The notes: generated by a model from the sequence alone, not told the origin. A stretch of 64,000 nt of DNA from Atrichornis clamosus (GCA_013400975.1 WBMZ01003273.1:62001-126000); one strand, 5' to 3'; positions 1 through 12,770 are shown, numbered from the stretch's first letter. Program-made: numbers and translations.

Positions 1-1352
1 TTTGTAAATGTATCTGTGGACAGTCTAAATTATTGCTATTGTCAAGTATACAGTCTTCTAGACAAATTTTCTAGAACAATGTAGTTTAGTCATACATTCA
101 TTCTGTCTTTCTGAGAGAGGATGGTATCTTTATTCTAGTTATTTTAATGCACTAAACAGAAAGCAGAAAGTAAGAAACAGGACCAGCAGCAACTTCAAAT
201 CCTTTGCTGTGAATTTCATGGACTGTAGAGATACCAAAAGTAGAGAACAGGAAGGAAAAGAGCAGAACACACAATGACAACTATCTTTAGCAATCACTGT
301 TATTGAAAGGTGAGTACATTTCCTGTTGTCTTTGGGTGCTTATTCCTGCATACACTTCTTTCTAGCTGTACTCTGTCAACGAGGGAGATCAGTATCATAA
401 CACTTTTGCTGTAGATAACTAGTGCAGGACTGCATGTAAGTCACAACAAGCATTCAAATCCAAGTCATTTCTCTAAGCAAGTCCATCTTCTGCAGGGTTA
501 ACAAGGGTCTGGCCCATGAAGACTAAGGCACAGTCCATCCCATCCTAGAGTTGCTCTCACTAGCAGGTCAGATGAGCAAAAACCTTGTATTGTATCTCTT
601 CATAAGAGGATATGAGTGTGATTATCATAAATACCTACATTGTTAATGCCTTGGTGTAGAGAAAATGAATCACACCTTGAATGACTGCTCTACTAAAATA
701 ATCATCTTAGATCCTACACTACAAAATGTTTCATAAAAGTAAATCCATAAACACTGGCTGCAGCCTTATATTCACAAAGACAGAGACATTTTTTTGTGGA
801 AATGCTAGAAATTGTATGGAGCTGTTTTAAAATCCCCCAACATTTAAAGTCATTGGTGTTTTAGATAACTTAAATGTAAATATTGTGTCTACATATATAA
901 TCTCTGTCTTAATTGATTTGATTAAATGTCTGTGCGTAGAAACGGTATCATTCATTTGCTTAGTAAAGAAGACAAATATGTTAAGAATTTTTTTGAATAT
1001 AGCGAGCAATTTTTCTAAGATAAAATAGCATGGTCCTTACCTCATCTAACAAACAAGAATAGTTTTATTTCTGTGTTAATTCTGATTTGATTCTCAAGTC
1101 ACAGATGAGAAAGGGGTAAGTGAATAACTTGATAAGAACTATAATAATATATGTAATAACTAAGAAAATATTTCAGTTCAAGATATACAAGATGTTAAAA
1201 TGAAGCAATGTTGCAGGAGAAGAAATGCATATTTATATGGCACAGTAACTCTGAGTTCCCACTTACATTTCAACTGTCCATAATTAGAATAGCTTTCACT
1301 ACAGCAATATATAAAAAAGCCAGAGCAGGACCTAGAAAGAATGAAGCCGTTA

Positions 1353-1710
1353 TAGAGTCACAGAATGACTTCTTTTGGAAGTGATCTTGAAGAACGTCCA
1401 GTTCCAACCCGTCTGTAATGAGCAGGAACACCTTCCATTAAACCAGGTTGCTCAGAGCCACGTCCAACCTGGCCGTGATCACTTGCAGGGATAGGGCATC
1501 CACAACTTTTCTGGGCAACCTGTGCCAGTGCCTCACCACACTCCCAGTAAGGAATTTTTTCCTCTACCTGCTCTAAGCCTGCTCTCTTTCAGCTTGAGGC
1601 CGTTCCCCCCCGTCCTGTCGCTGCACGCTCCTGTGAGCGCTGTAGGTGTACAGTGACCAGCACTGCCTGCTCTCCTGGGGGCTGTGCTGGGGCTATGACA
1701 GGCTGTTTGC
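1353..1710 (-). mobile_element. CR1 LINE 3' fragment
   Basis: Plus-strand text runs from a 'gagtcacagaatgac' head through the typical reversed CR1 phrases (caggaacaccttccatt, ggttgctcagagcc, cctgtgccagtgcctcacca). This is the reverse complement of an avian CR1 3' end. It lies upstream of the ABC transporter relic and looks old and truncated. Confidence 0.85.
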
Positions 1711-1796
1711 TTAACACTGGCTCTACACCTTTTTCTTTCTAGGTACTCTTGTCTTTCCTCAAAGTTAATATATTCTTACCTTCACTTTTACATTTA

Positions 1797-2072
1797 TTAC
1801 ATTTTGGACAGTTTTAATTTTGGATTAATCAATGTACTTGCATGTTTTACAAACTCTTCAGTCATTTCTTCATATGCACATATTTCATAGTGTAGCAATA
1901 TATCATTTCCATGTTGTTCAACAAAAAAATCCCCAAGCAAATAAAATTTTTGTACACGTTCCAACGGATGGGTAGGAGAAGGCACTATGGAATTATAACA
2001 TGTTTCTCCATCCATAAAATGAGGAGTTCCAAATCTAAATGAAGTTTTCCCTAGACTTTCTGTTGGGTAGTT
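1797..2072 (-). CDS. Unassigned open exon, possible 3'-terminal coding exon
   Basis: A minus-strand reading frame starts after an acceptor-like cttctgtag at 2081-2073. It runs 91 codons without a stop and ends in TAA, with an AATAAA-like string overlapping the stop. The peptide is mixed and non-repetitive, with segments such as YNSIVPSPTHPLERVQ and HYEICAYEEMTEEFV, and does not look like CR1 or retroviral protein. A good donor-like gaag/gtaag also follows about 20 bp after the stop, so it could be an internal exon with a nonsense change. I do not recognise the family. It may be chance, a relic exon or a real terminal exon. Confidence 0.3.
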   Translation of the reverse strand, partial: NYPTESLGKTSFRFGTPHFMDGETCYNSIVPSPTHPLERVQKFYLLGDFFVEQHGNDILLHYEICAYEEMTEEFVKHASTLINPKLKLSKM

Positions 2073-5000
2073 CTACAGAAGATCTATCTCCATGTATTCT
2101 TCATTATAAAAGAAGATGAGTTATTAAAGACCAGAGTAATTTACTTATTTGCTGAATCAAAAATAACTCAGATATTACTCCTCATGCATATTAGAGCTGA
2201 GAATTACAATCCAGGATGCTAATATTTCCCTGCTCAACTTATTAATGGTACATTCAATGAAGCATATAGCAATCTCGTTTTGCAGATGTTTATAGTTTAG
2301 TTTCTTGCAATTTCCTGAGGAGCTTGAGAAATAATGAGAAACTTTGTTGCTCACTTGACTCTGATTTGTAGACATTTAAAATCTTTCCTCTGAAGACATG
2401 GTTATTCATTCTAACTCTCATTTTTCCACTATTACTTATGAGACTTGAAAGGTAGAAAGAACATTTGTGATTTCCATCTAAGAATCTTTAGTTGATAAAG
2501 AATTTCTAAAATTTCAAAATACCTTTGAAAATTTCTCTAGAAGTACTCACGAAAAATTGCAAAGCTAGAAGGAATTTCTGTGTTTGAACTTTGACACAAG
2601 TTTTCTTTGAGTTAATAATGAAAGGTGTGTATTTTCTTCTTTATTACTCTATACCATAAATCAACAATTTTTCTTCCTATGGCCATGTCTTTAATTTGCC
2701 ACATGATGGCCTCATTTGTTCAGAAAATGGCTATGTAGATCTGTATTGTCTTTTTTTTCTTTTTACTTCTTCGTGTATGTCAGAATATGCAGTATTCTGT
2801 CTAACCCAATGCAATATTCTTAGGAGATTTTGGTTACTGTCCAGGATCCCCACTCTCTTTCCTTCATAAGGGAATAGCATCAATTTACAGTCCTGACAGC
2901 ACTGCTACCATGTCTTCTAAAGTCAGAATTCTTAAGACCTAGACTAAGGCAGTAGACACTAACTGTTCTTCCCAGCTTCTGCTATGTCAAGCAGGCCTAC
3001 CAGAGGGAATCCAGGATGGTAGATAATGTTTATCTTCACATTCAAATCAAATCACTTTCATTTATTTCTCCCTAATTTAATCTAATTTGTCACAAAATCT
3101 ATTAAGATAAGGGAGGAGGATAAAGAAGAATCTTCCTATGTATTAAAAATATTTCAGAGTATTACAAGAGCAAATAGGTTTTCATTTAGTCTGATAATCT
3201 GATTCCAGATATAGAGTTTGAGTACCACTTTTCTGAGTGAATTGTTTCTTTAAGAGATATTACATTCAACACCACTATCATTCTACATTGAATTTCATAT
3301 GGCCTCTGAATTTTAAAGAACAGATATAGAAATTTACAAAGTAGGGTATTAAAATGCTACAGTTACATTAAAGTGAAACTGTTCACCTGCGAGACAACGG
3401 GCATCTTACCACCAACATCAGTGTTTTATACTAGGTGAATTTAGAATTTCCTGTTAATAGAAGATAAAAGCTTACATAATTGCTTGATTTTGCAGTTGTG
3501 GGCAGGAAATTTGATGTTTGGTTCAATTTAATATTCCACAGACTTTAAAACAGCTATACAATGCACTTTCATATTATAGAAATGAAAATAATAACTTTAA
3601 AATACTTTAGCTCTCTAATAGGTTTAATTGGCTGCACTGAGGGCACAGAGATAGTTTATGGCTTTACACTGAGAAAAAGACTGTTTCTAGGATGAGATTG
3701 CTTCACAAGAAGAAATATCTGGTGAGTATATTCACAGTATCACAAAGAAAAACTCTTCTGAGAATATGCTCTCATCCAAAAAAAAAAGAAAAAGAAAAAC
3801 CAAGAGAAAAAACTACACAGTTTAAAACTTTCAGTTCCTAGCTGTAGAGGACATGTACATCAGTTCATTCAGTAAATAGTTTTGTGCTTGAGGCACACAA
3901 CCAGAGCCTGAGAAGCCTGAGAAGCCTCCTGGAGCACTAACTGAGCCTCCTCTGGCTGCTCCTGTGCATGCAGCTTTGGGAGTCTGTGTGTGTGCAGCGG
4001 CTCAGATGAGCACTGGCCACGACAGGATCCTTGTACTCTCACCCTCAAACATCAGAGTAGCTGCTGCAGTCCATCTGCCCCCCTATCCATCTCCTTCTTG
4101 TGGATAGAGCAAACCATTCTTTTGGAATTTTGCCTCAGGATTCCTATATCATATCCAAAAGCAAAACATCACAATATTCATGCCAATAGAAGGAATTTCT
4201 ATCTCATATTAAGTCAACAAAAATTTTCAACTACTGTTTTTACCACACATTTTGGTTCTAAATACTGAAAGCATATTGCAGATGTTCAGCTTCACACATC
4301 AGTAAGAAATATTACACCTGATTGAAGGGAAATAATTTCAACATTTTCAAGTGCTTACTGACCTCAGTTTTAGAGATGGTAAACCGTGGACAAACTGTCC
4401 ATTACTTGGATTCCAGCCTACAGTTTGAGGCTACATATTTTAGACACCTGAATATAATTCTTATCCATTTACCATTGCATACAGTAAGTCATTACATCTG
4501 TCATCTTAAAAAGTTCATATTAAAGAATTCACATATTAAAGAGATACTTGAACACTGAGATCATTTTTAATCTCAAATTACATGTTTTCTATGATTATAG
4601 AAGTAGCTTTATTATACTATTTGGTCACAGAAAACTCCTTAGCTTTACCTTATTATTTCAATCTCATTTTCCATAGAAAATCCATTTTCTATTGCACAGT
4701 TGTTCTTCAGCTATAGCTAGTTTGAAAACTGTGGACTTTTGTTTCAGAGTTTCATCAAGAAGAAGGATCAAATGAGCAATTGTGTTTTTCTATGCTGGAA
4801 AAATCATGGTCAACCATGTGGATCCAACCAATTAAATAGATCCACTCCATATGGTGACTTTCAGTATGACAAAACCATTTAATACATCACAAGCTGTATT
4901 AAGAGGCTAAGTTATTAAAAAATGCTTGAACATAACTTTCTAGACTTTTGTACAAAGAGTATGTAAAAGTCTCCCATGCCTCAAAGATGATAGGAATATG

Positions 5001-5379
5001 ACAAAAAGAATGTTACAGAAATACTTTATGACCTCTGCTGGCAGCCTGAGGCAAAGAATCAGACTTGGGTTGTGTCTCCCAAAGGAGACAGAGGTTGTTT
5101 TGTCACTTTTACTGACAACCCGTTGGTAACAGAATCTTTTCGACATCATGACTTTATTCAGTGAAAGCCAGGGACTGGCAAACCTTTGTTGCGAGGAATT
5201 GCAGATAGTTAATTATAGGACAGCCACAGGCAGCTGGAAAGTGGATGCTCAGGTATTCCTGTGGCTGCTTCTCTTGCCCCTCTTCTGAGAGAGGGGGCTG
5301 CAGCAGCTCTCCCCTTCCTCTCTGCCACTTCCTTCTGCATTGCTCTAAGATCCCCAAAGGCCCCCCTGAGAACTCGTAG
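2073..5379. other. Stretch with no recognised gene
   Basis: AT-rich DNA with no CR1 consensus, RNA gene or convincing open frame. If the ABC transporter relic to the right once had its N-terminal exons here, they are eroded beyond what I can call by eye; two weak candidates are listed among the rejected items. Confidence 0.4.
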
Positions 5380-5548
5380 TGATGTCTTCAAAATTAAAGA
5401 AGGAATAGGGCAAAAATTGCAATGTTTGTTTAGCCAGTGAGCACCTTTTTCAATTACATTAAAATTGGTTTTACAAAAGGCTGGAAATTGACACTTGTGA
5501 TTCTTGCATTCAGTCCTGTACCAGAATTCATCAACTCTCTGTGCAAAA
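5380..5548 (+). pseudogene. ABCB4: ABCB relic exon, TMD1 (region before 'ISPVLGLSAAIWAK')
   Basis: Begins after an AG at 5378-5379. The first codons read DVFKIKEGIGQK, matching the family's D-[VI]-x-KI-x-EGIGDK segment. After indels, another frame reads GFTKGWKLTLVILAFSPV, a close match to the family's TMD1. It ends GCAAAA before GTAGGG, a plausible donor. The length of 169 bp is close to the family exon (about 172 bp). The internal indels put an in-frame TGA in the first frame, so the exon cannot be read through. Confidence 0.88.
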
Positions 5549-6335
5549 GTAGGGAAAACTTATGAGTTTTCAATAAACTAGTAAACTACACCTTCTATAA
5601 TCCCATTTGATGTCTGTAAGATTTAAAAATGCAATCTGTCTCTTAGTGAATTTAGACCTTGTCCACGTACAAAAAGGTGTGAAGAGGTGCAGGATGACAC
5701 TGCTGTAACTGAAGAAGAGTGGTGCCTCCACCAATGACTCAGTTATACAGATGCAAAATTTGTGTAATTTTAATACATCCCCATATGAAAGGGTAAATAA
5801 GTAGTACCTGTGTCTGCTTCACTGGACTTCATACCAAAATGAACAAGTACTGTCAGTAAAAATAAATACAGCTGCAGTCATCAGAGGTAGCTGAAAGTAA
5901 CCCCTGGCATGAACTTGCAGTGCATCAGGTTTCCTGTGACAAGGCCTGTCTGTGTGCTCTGACCCCAAGGCGGGAGGGCATGACCCCTGGGGACAGCACA
6001 GGGACACGGGCAGACACAGCCAGGGAGCTGGCACACCAGGAACTCTGCTCCAGGTCAGCCCTTTGCTATTTGCTTGGCTCCCAATAATTTACTGAAAACA
6101 GCACATGAGAGGTGCATGCAGACCACTCTGAGAGAGAATTAGACATCACCTGTAGAAATATTACTGATTTTGGCTAGAACTTGAGAAAGGACATCAGGGT
6201 GTTGAGTACCAAATGAATTTCAGTGACTCTAGCCAGCCTTGCCCTTGCAGCTAAAATGAAAATCCCAACCCTATTTCAAATGTGCAGTCCAAGCACATTT
6301 GCTTGGTGCAATAATTTGGACAATCCTCTCAGGGA

Positions 6336-6437
6336 GAAGTGTGATTCTTGGGGTGGTCCTTTGCAGGGCCAGAATTTAAATGTGGATTATCCTTGTGGGT
6401 TCCTTCCAATTCAGGATATCCTATGATTCTATGACAA
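6336..6437 (+). mobile_element. CR1 LINE 3' end
   Basis: Reads ttcttggggtggtcctttgc, then a 'cagggccag' and a 'ggttccttccaattcaggat' string, and ends at 'cctatgattctatga'. This is the classic plus-strand CR1 3' terminus with its short tandem end. It lies about 300 bp before the 125-bp ABCB relic exon. Confidence 0.9.
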
Positions 6438-6754
6438 GTATTTATAAGGGTTCTTAGTCAGTTCCTCTGACTTTCCATAGCAAAGAAATATAGAAGAACT
6501 GCAAATCCAACCTCATTTTTTGGCTGCAGATAACATACATTTTTCTAGTTAATATATTCTGTGCAATGCAAGCATTGTCATGATGCTCTTCATTAAATTT
6601 CTGCATTGTAAGTTAAATGTGAGGGGGTTTGCAAGTCTTTATAAGTAAACAAAGCATACAGAAAATTCAGTACAAATTTGTAGACATCAGAACACTGCTC
6701 AAGCTCCTTCTGTTCTTTTCAATGAAAGAGTTAAATTATTTTGCTTCTGCATAG

Positions 6755-6879
6755 ATAATTGCTGCATTCACTAACAAAGAGCTGACTTCATGTGCAAAAG
6801 CAGGAGATGTTACAGAAGAAGTTCTGGCAGTAAATGAAACTGTGGCAGAATTTGGAGGACAGAGAAAGGGGATTGAAAT
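6755..6879 (+). pseudogene. ABCB4: ABCB relic exon, TMD1 (KEL..AKAG..EE..FGGQ segment)
   Basis: Exon of exactly 125 bp, the expected size, between a good acceptor (ttgcttctgcatag) and GTGAGA. The reading frame is still open. It gives AFTNKELTSCAKAGDVTEEV and then VAEFGGQRKGIE, against the family's AFxDKEL..YAKAGAVAEEVL..RTVIAFGGQ.KELE. Replacements at usually conserved positions (Y to C, R to E) suggest relaxed constraint even though no stop is present. Confidence 0.93.
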
Positions 6880-7559
6880 GTGAGAATAAAGTTTCCATAT
6901 GTTGGCTGTTTTTATAACAGGTTTTCATTTTTTAATATATTTTTAGTGTTGGGTTTTTTTTTTCTTTTCACTTCTTTTTATTAATTTCAAACAGCATCAA
7001 AAAATATGCAGAGATGCAGTCCCTTTCTCGAAGGGGACTTACAGGCCCCATAAATCCAGTGAGAATAGTAAACCAAAAAGACAGGCATATGGCAGAAAAA
7101 GCCCAAGTATAACACTAAAGCTACAAACCAAGGTCATGAGCATGTATTTATTTGTATTATACTATGGAATATCATTGTTGCCACCTTTTTGATCTTTAAT
7201 CTAAATACAAACAGCATGACCATCATGACCAGCAAGTTTTCAAATTAAAATTCAATAACAACTGCGTTATCCACAGTTGTTCCATCCTCTGACCTGCGTA
7301 TTCTTTATGCTTCAGCTGCCACTGTTACCTGGCTCAGGTCGTTAAGGAAAATCTTTGGGTACTTCACCTGTCTTCCCAGTTCACCACAGCATGTCTCTTT
7401 GGTCACCCAGTGCTGTTCACTGCCCTCCAACTCTCATCATCTCTTTTTCCTGCTCATCTTCAAGGCACTGTTTGCCAGCCACTTCCTGCCATGAGTGCTC
7501 TATTTTGTTGGAAAGAGCTGGTATTGTAGAAAACCAATGTAATATCTAATCCCCTTGCT

Positions 7560-8420
7560 CCATCCAAAAACCAAGCGAGGTTTTTCAACTCTACTGCTGC
7601 AGGAAGGGTGTTCTACTTGTTTGAAAACGAACACCTCTTCCCAAAAAAATAGATACACTGTTCCTACGCATTAATTTGTTCATGGACCAGAACTGCGCCT
7701 TTGCTTTAGTAGTTCCCTCCTGTGGGTTTGCTTTCCTGTGCTATTTATAGAAATAAATCATAGACTCTCTCAGATGGCATTTTGCTAGGCCAAACAAACT
7801 AAGTAATTTTAGTTTGCTCATGCAGTACAGGTTTGCCATTTCACCAGTCATATTTTTCTTTAATTTTGTCATATTGTATTTCACATAATTATGGTTCACC
7901 TGCTTCTCTTATTACTACCCTCCAATATAATTTATCTTATTCTGTAGGACATTCTGATATTCTTTTGTCCTGGTCTTCTCACTAGCTCTCTGTACTTATC
8001 CTCTCAGTTTTGTAGCATCAGAAAATGTCATTATCATTATCATGCCCAAGTCATTAATTTAAGAACAATAAATCCCAGACTGACTGAAGAATTAATGTTG
8101 TCAGCTCCCTTGGGTAGTACATCTCCTTGCTGAACACCTCTGTCTTCCTTCAAGCTGTTTTTTACCTTACTGTTCTTTTATTACTTCATAACTAGTGTTT
8201 AATAATTTATCTCATGGCTTTAGGATAAACTGTCATTAGTTAGCATTAATGAAGTCCCAATAGATTAGTTTTACTGGGTCTAGCCTCTCTAGAAAAATCT
8301 GTACTAAAGAAAATAATTGGGCTATTTATTTGCTTTCATAACTCATGACATAATGTATTTTCTATTATTAAATTTTTTGCCATTTACTTCAGATTTTATT
8401 ATTTTCTTCAGGATTTGTTT
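7560..8420 (-). mobile_element. Possible ancient CR1/L3-type LINE remnant
   Basis: In reverse orientation there are phrases typical of very old CR1/L3 copies: a 'cttatcctctcagttttgtagcatcagaaaatg' type segment, a run about a short-lived 'gctgaacacctctg' clause, and 'cccaatagattagttttactgggtc'. Divergence is high and borders are uncertain. It lies in the intron between two ABCB relic exons. Confidence 0.4.
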
Positions 8421-9088
8421 GCAAGCTTCCTGTGCTGTTTTTGTCAAGAAAAAACTTTGAATTTCTCAGGTTACTGTTTCTATTTTAAATCTTCCACCCT
8501 GTGGCTCTATCCACAATTACAAATAATCGCTAAAAGTCTTTGTTACTGAACCACTGTCATGTTGGCCAGTTTATTCAATACTCTGGAAAAAAGAGCTCGT
8601 GATCACCATGAGAAGCACATTCCTTCCTTACCATTTTCCCTTTCAGGACAGATGTGATAATTAAGATACCCTAATTCATGTTTGTCACCCTGCTTTTGGC
8701 ACCATGGACTTTTGAGGGGTTTTTTGGACTAAAAGTTGAGGCTAAACTACAGTTTCAAGGCCATCCCTGGTGCAATTATCATCTCAATACTTTTTAGTTT
8801 CTAAGACCCATGAAAAGAAAAACCATCATTGCAGACCTTTTCTCTGTGTGTTCTCCTGTGATTACATTAACATTAAAATTGCTCAGTATATCACAATATG
8901 AGAGGCAGTCAATACATTTACTTCCACTCTTAGCAAGATCTTTCTTGGGCTTGGACCACTGCGTACAAAAATATTTTATACACCTTCAATGTATTTTGTG
9001 GGAAATTTAATGTATATACACAAAGAAAGAAAGAGTAATTTCCTGTATGTTTTGGGGGGTTTTTGTGCTTGCTTTTTTTTCCCTTTCA

Positions 9089-9252
9089 CATACCAAAAAA
9101 ATAGATGTCGAACACATTTCTATCAAATAGGCTATTTCAGCCAACATTTCTATAGGTATTGCTTTCTTTTTGATACGTGCATCATTTGCCTTTGCCTTCT
9201 GGTATGGAATCTCTTGGATATTTTCCAATTTTTATACAGTTCACAATCCTAA
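9089..9252 (+). pseudogene. ABCB4: ABCB relic exon, TMD1 (ISANIS..GIAF..WYG segment)
   Basis: The frame AISANISIGIAFFLIRASFA followed by FAFWYG is a near-verbatim match to the family's [28 protein letters not shown] segment. The second lysine of KK is a TAG stop (9128-9130). The 5' part, from the family's YQKHLENAKEIGI, is about 5 bp short, which shifts the frame. The acceptor AG is replaced by 'caca'. Together these give three separate disabling changes in one exon. Confidence 0.93.
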
Positions 9253-11528
9253 AATTCTTCTGTTTAATGAGGCAACATTAATGAGCTGTGGATACTGAGA
9301 GTGAATCAGTTCTGAGGCAGCACTGGACAAGGTCAGTGTTGATCAGCGTTGGAGTGTTTTTGCCAGGGCCCATGGAATTCAGTTAATGCTGGTATGGGTA
9401 GGACTGAACAGCAGCAGGCCCCCCAAACAAGCTTTAGTCTTTAGAGCACTGGAGAGCTCAACAGGTGCTGAGCTTAAGATTCCCGAGCAGTTCTGGGGAT
9501 CCATGTGGTCTATGCTCTTATTAGCACCCAAAAAGTAATTAGAAAACAACATGGGTGTGTCTTCCAGAGCAGCTGCTACATGTTGACTGCTGTCTAGACA
9601 TAGCTTGTAAACCACACAGACAATTGAATATAATAGCCAATCCTGTATTTCTTGTTGTCTGCTCTAAGCATGTCTATGAACCATTTAGAAAACAATTCCA
9701 CCTAGTCCTCGGTCTGAATCAATCGTATTGGATGGTTGATGATTTTTCCCTCCTGTTTCTCTACCTTACTATGCATCTACACTTATGCTCTGGATGAAGA
9801 CAAATTCCTACCACTGCATAAACATTTTCAGTGATGATCACAGTTTCCTTTTAAACAGTATCTTCAGAGAATATTTTTCCTCCATATACTGTCACAGGAG
9901 AGGTACCTAATCTACCTTCTCATCATGAAAGGTCTTATAGTCCCTAGTGTTTACTTGGACACCCAATTGCCACTAATTTCAGCAAGAGCTGGACTCTTTG
10001 CCCAGTAGTTCTAGTTCCTGATAATTCACACTACTCTGTGGAGCTATGGCTCACTTGCAGGGCAAAGATCCCACATGCAGGGATCTTCCTCCCAACCCAT
10101 GACCTGTAAAGTGAATCCCAGAGACAGGAGAGAAGAGAACTGCCGATTGAGACATATTTGGTGGGATTCTCAACGAAGTGCTGCAACATAAAATTTATAG
10201 AGCTTGTTTAAACAAGTTACTTATCCTCTCACCTCCCCCACATAGCTTTGAAATATGTTTTCCTATTGACATTTCTGGCAGAGCATGCCAGAAAGACTTG
10301 CTCAGACTAGACTAGCTCTGATTGCTGATGTTGAGCAAGACAAAGCTGAGCTGTTGTGTGCCAACCATTAATTGATCCTCCTCTTGCCTAATTTTTCTCT
10401 TCCTCACTGTGCTGAACATGTACCTCCACAGAAGGTTTACATCCCCTGTAGGCCAGGCCCTTTTCCCTTTACCAAACCTCTGATGAATCTCTGTTTACTG
10501 TTTTTGTGAATGAGACATTCTACATCTTATAATGAAGGACCTTAACTTGATTTTCTTCTACATTTTTGATGTGATTTTAACTTTTTAATATCATTTCAGA
10601 CATAGTGAGACTTTCAGACTACCAAGAAAAATCATATGTTTTTTATATGATGGTTTGAATGGCTGTCATTTCCAGTTCTTAAAATTGTGTTACAATACAA
10701 AGAAATCGGCTTACTTGGAAATTCATGCAGAACATTCCATACCTTACAACTTTCTCTTCTATGTCCTAATTGTAAAATACTTATTAAGCCACTTATGCGC
10801 TAGCATCTCAAAATGTTCTGTGAAGATTTTTAAGCTGAGTTGTATAAACCTTGTATTCATTTTATTGATCACTGGATATTAATACAAAGCTATCCCAGCA
10901 CACACTGTCACAATATCCCTACAAATACGTCTATGTTGTGCCAAACCACAAACTTCTAGGATTCATTTTATTATCTTTGAGCAATTTAAAAGATGGAAAA
11001 AACAGTATGAGTAATAGCAATAGGATTTTAAGTACAATTTTAGATAAATATTTTTAACCAATTCAAATGAGTAATTTAGGGCAAGTAAAATTGCTAAGCG
11101 ATTAATTTTTATATTTATGAAGTGTCCTGAAATAGAATTATCACTGACATACTTAATGGTAGATAGTCTATTTTCTAGTGTAAACTGGACACACAACCTG
11201 GGAGGATATTGAAGGGGCAATCTCAACAGTATAACCTTTAGATATTTGTGTTTAGAAAGTATAGGAGATAAAAAAACCAGAGTACACTAACATATATTTT
11301 CAATGAAAATACATTTTGCTGTATCTGATTTAAGCTACATTTTTGCCTCTGTTGACCCTGAAGAAACCAAAAAATACTGTGAAGTTCAAAATTCCCCCGC
11401 TGACCATTTTGATCTTTACTAGAACATCATTCGAAAAGATTTTGTTCGGCTCTAGTATGAAGATAAGAAATATTATATGTACCTGATATTGTTAATCTGG
11501 AGCCATCATTCCTTTGTCTCCATGCCAG

Positions 11529-11660
11529 GAAAGGATGCTACACACCTTTCAAAATGCAGATCTTAAAGGTGCACCTGAAAATGGTGCCATCACAGAACAA
11601 GAGGTTCATAACGAGTTAATGGAACAGAATGGAGTTCCCTACAAGCTTGTCAATCTGCAG
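11529..11660 (+). pseudogene. ABCB4: ABCB relic exon, end of NBD1
   Basis: Runs from an acceptor (ctttgtctccatgccag) to CTGCAG before gtagct. The open frame reads QNADLKGAPENGAITEQEVH and then NELMEQNGVPYKLVNLQ, matching the family's NADVIAGFEDGVIVEQGSH.ELM..GVYFKLVNMQ, with the splice site exactly where the family has one. The exon is about 30 bp short at its 5' part, which removes most of the IVIAHRLS (H-loop) segment needed for ATP hydrolysis. No stop is seen. Confidence 0.93.
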
Positions 11661-11974
11661 GTAGCTTTTCTCACAGCTTTTATCATACTGGGTACTATTG
11701 ACCTAACTGGATTGAATTGCTCCCAAAGGTACTTCCAGCTTTGCAGTATTTTCTCAGTGAAGAAACTCCAAAGGAAAAAAGCTTGCCTGAAGAGTGCTAA
11801 ACTTCAGATTAAGAAAAATTCATATAAACTAAAATGTTCAAGTTTAATCCAAAATTGTGAATTGCAGAAATTCTAAACAAAGTTTTTTCAAAAGTATGAC
11901 AGTAATACTAACATATATGTGAAAACAAAAATTAAGTTGTGGAGCTGGTTGCACCTCTGACTATTCCTCCAAAT

Positions 11975-12160
11975 CATAGGATTATAAAATCACTCAGGTT
12001 CGAGGTGACCACCTAGTCCAACCCCTGCTGAATGCAGGGTGCACTCTGAGGCCAGGGCAGGGTGCTCGGGGCTGTGTCCTGTTGAGGCTGGAAGACCTCC
12101 AAAGATGGAGACTCCACACCCTCCTCAAGTCATCTGCTCCAGTGCCTCCCACCCTCACTG
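11975..12160 (-). mobile_element. CR1 LINE 3' fragment
   Basis: Starts 'aatcataggattataaaatcac', then 'cacctagtccaacccctgct', a reversed CR1 3' end. More degenerate CR1-like text may continue to about 12.4 kb. It sits in the intron after the NBD1-end relic exon. Confidence 0.8.
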
Positions 12161-12544
12161 TGAAAACTCAGACTCCTTTATGCAAGTACCTTTGCAAATC
12201 AACAGCATCTTAGTGACTCAGACTCCTGAAGTTTTGTCATTCAGATGTGGTTCATTTTGAAGATTTTTATTTTCTCCCAAGCTGTCTCCTGAACTTCTTA
12301 AGCAGTTTCTCTCAGGCCTAAACTTTGAAATAGCTGGAAGGTTTTTCCCTATTCTTCTTGGCTCCCTCCTCACGTTGAAAATCCCCCTCAGTGACTTTCT
12401 GATTCCTTTTTAATTTAGGACCTTTTTACAAAGTTTTTGCATTTTAAAGAGACTTTCTTGAGAGTCTCTTCAGTTATCTTAGTTCTCCTGTGTTTTCAGA
12501 ACAGTTCAGCTTAATAAAATAATGAAACAAAATATCTGTGGCTA

Positions 12545-12585
12545 AAACACACACACATATACACACTCTCACACATACACCCCCT
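12545..12585. repeat. (CA)n microsatellite, imperfect
   Basis: Interrupted run of acacacacacatatacacac followed by ctctcacacatacac. Confidence 0.8.
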
Positions 12586-12770
12586 GTCCCTCCTGAGTGT
12601 TCATGTAATGTCAAGTTTTTCACTGAATGCAGAGAAGGCTTAATGAAACTCAGTACTTGATTGGGCTTTGTAAAAAATACTAACTTCTTATCAATCTTTC
12701 TTTTACTTAACAGGAATTGTAGTTTTTATACATCGTTGATCATCATTTGAAATTAGAAGATAAGATAGAA

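Noticed and set aside
2676..2750. Possible relic of the first TMD1 exon (LPLMM..FGEMTD segment).
   Set aside because: Only short word matches (ttgccac, atgatggc, gaaaatggc); not better than chance by eye.
3625..3725. Possible relic of the IRK.FFHAI.RQEI segment of TMD1, with gtgagt after it.
   Set aside because: Needs two insertions, and the donor would be in the wrong place for the family's exon structure.
9331..9384. Possible relic of the SVGQ..FANARG exon (cagtgttgatcag, then tttttgccagggc).
   Set aside because: It would leave an intron of well under 100 bp after the previous relic and needs a 12-bp gap. Pairwise alignment with a functional gene is needed.
10700..10830. Possible relic of the NBD1 exon before Walker A (ttacttggaaattc, then cctaattgtaaaatac).
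   Set aside because: Position and some words fit, but several indels are needed and no Walker A sequence follows.
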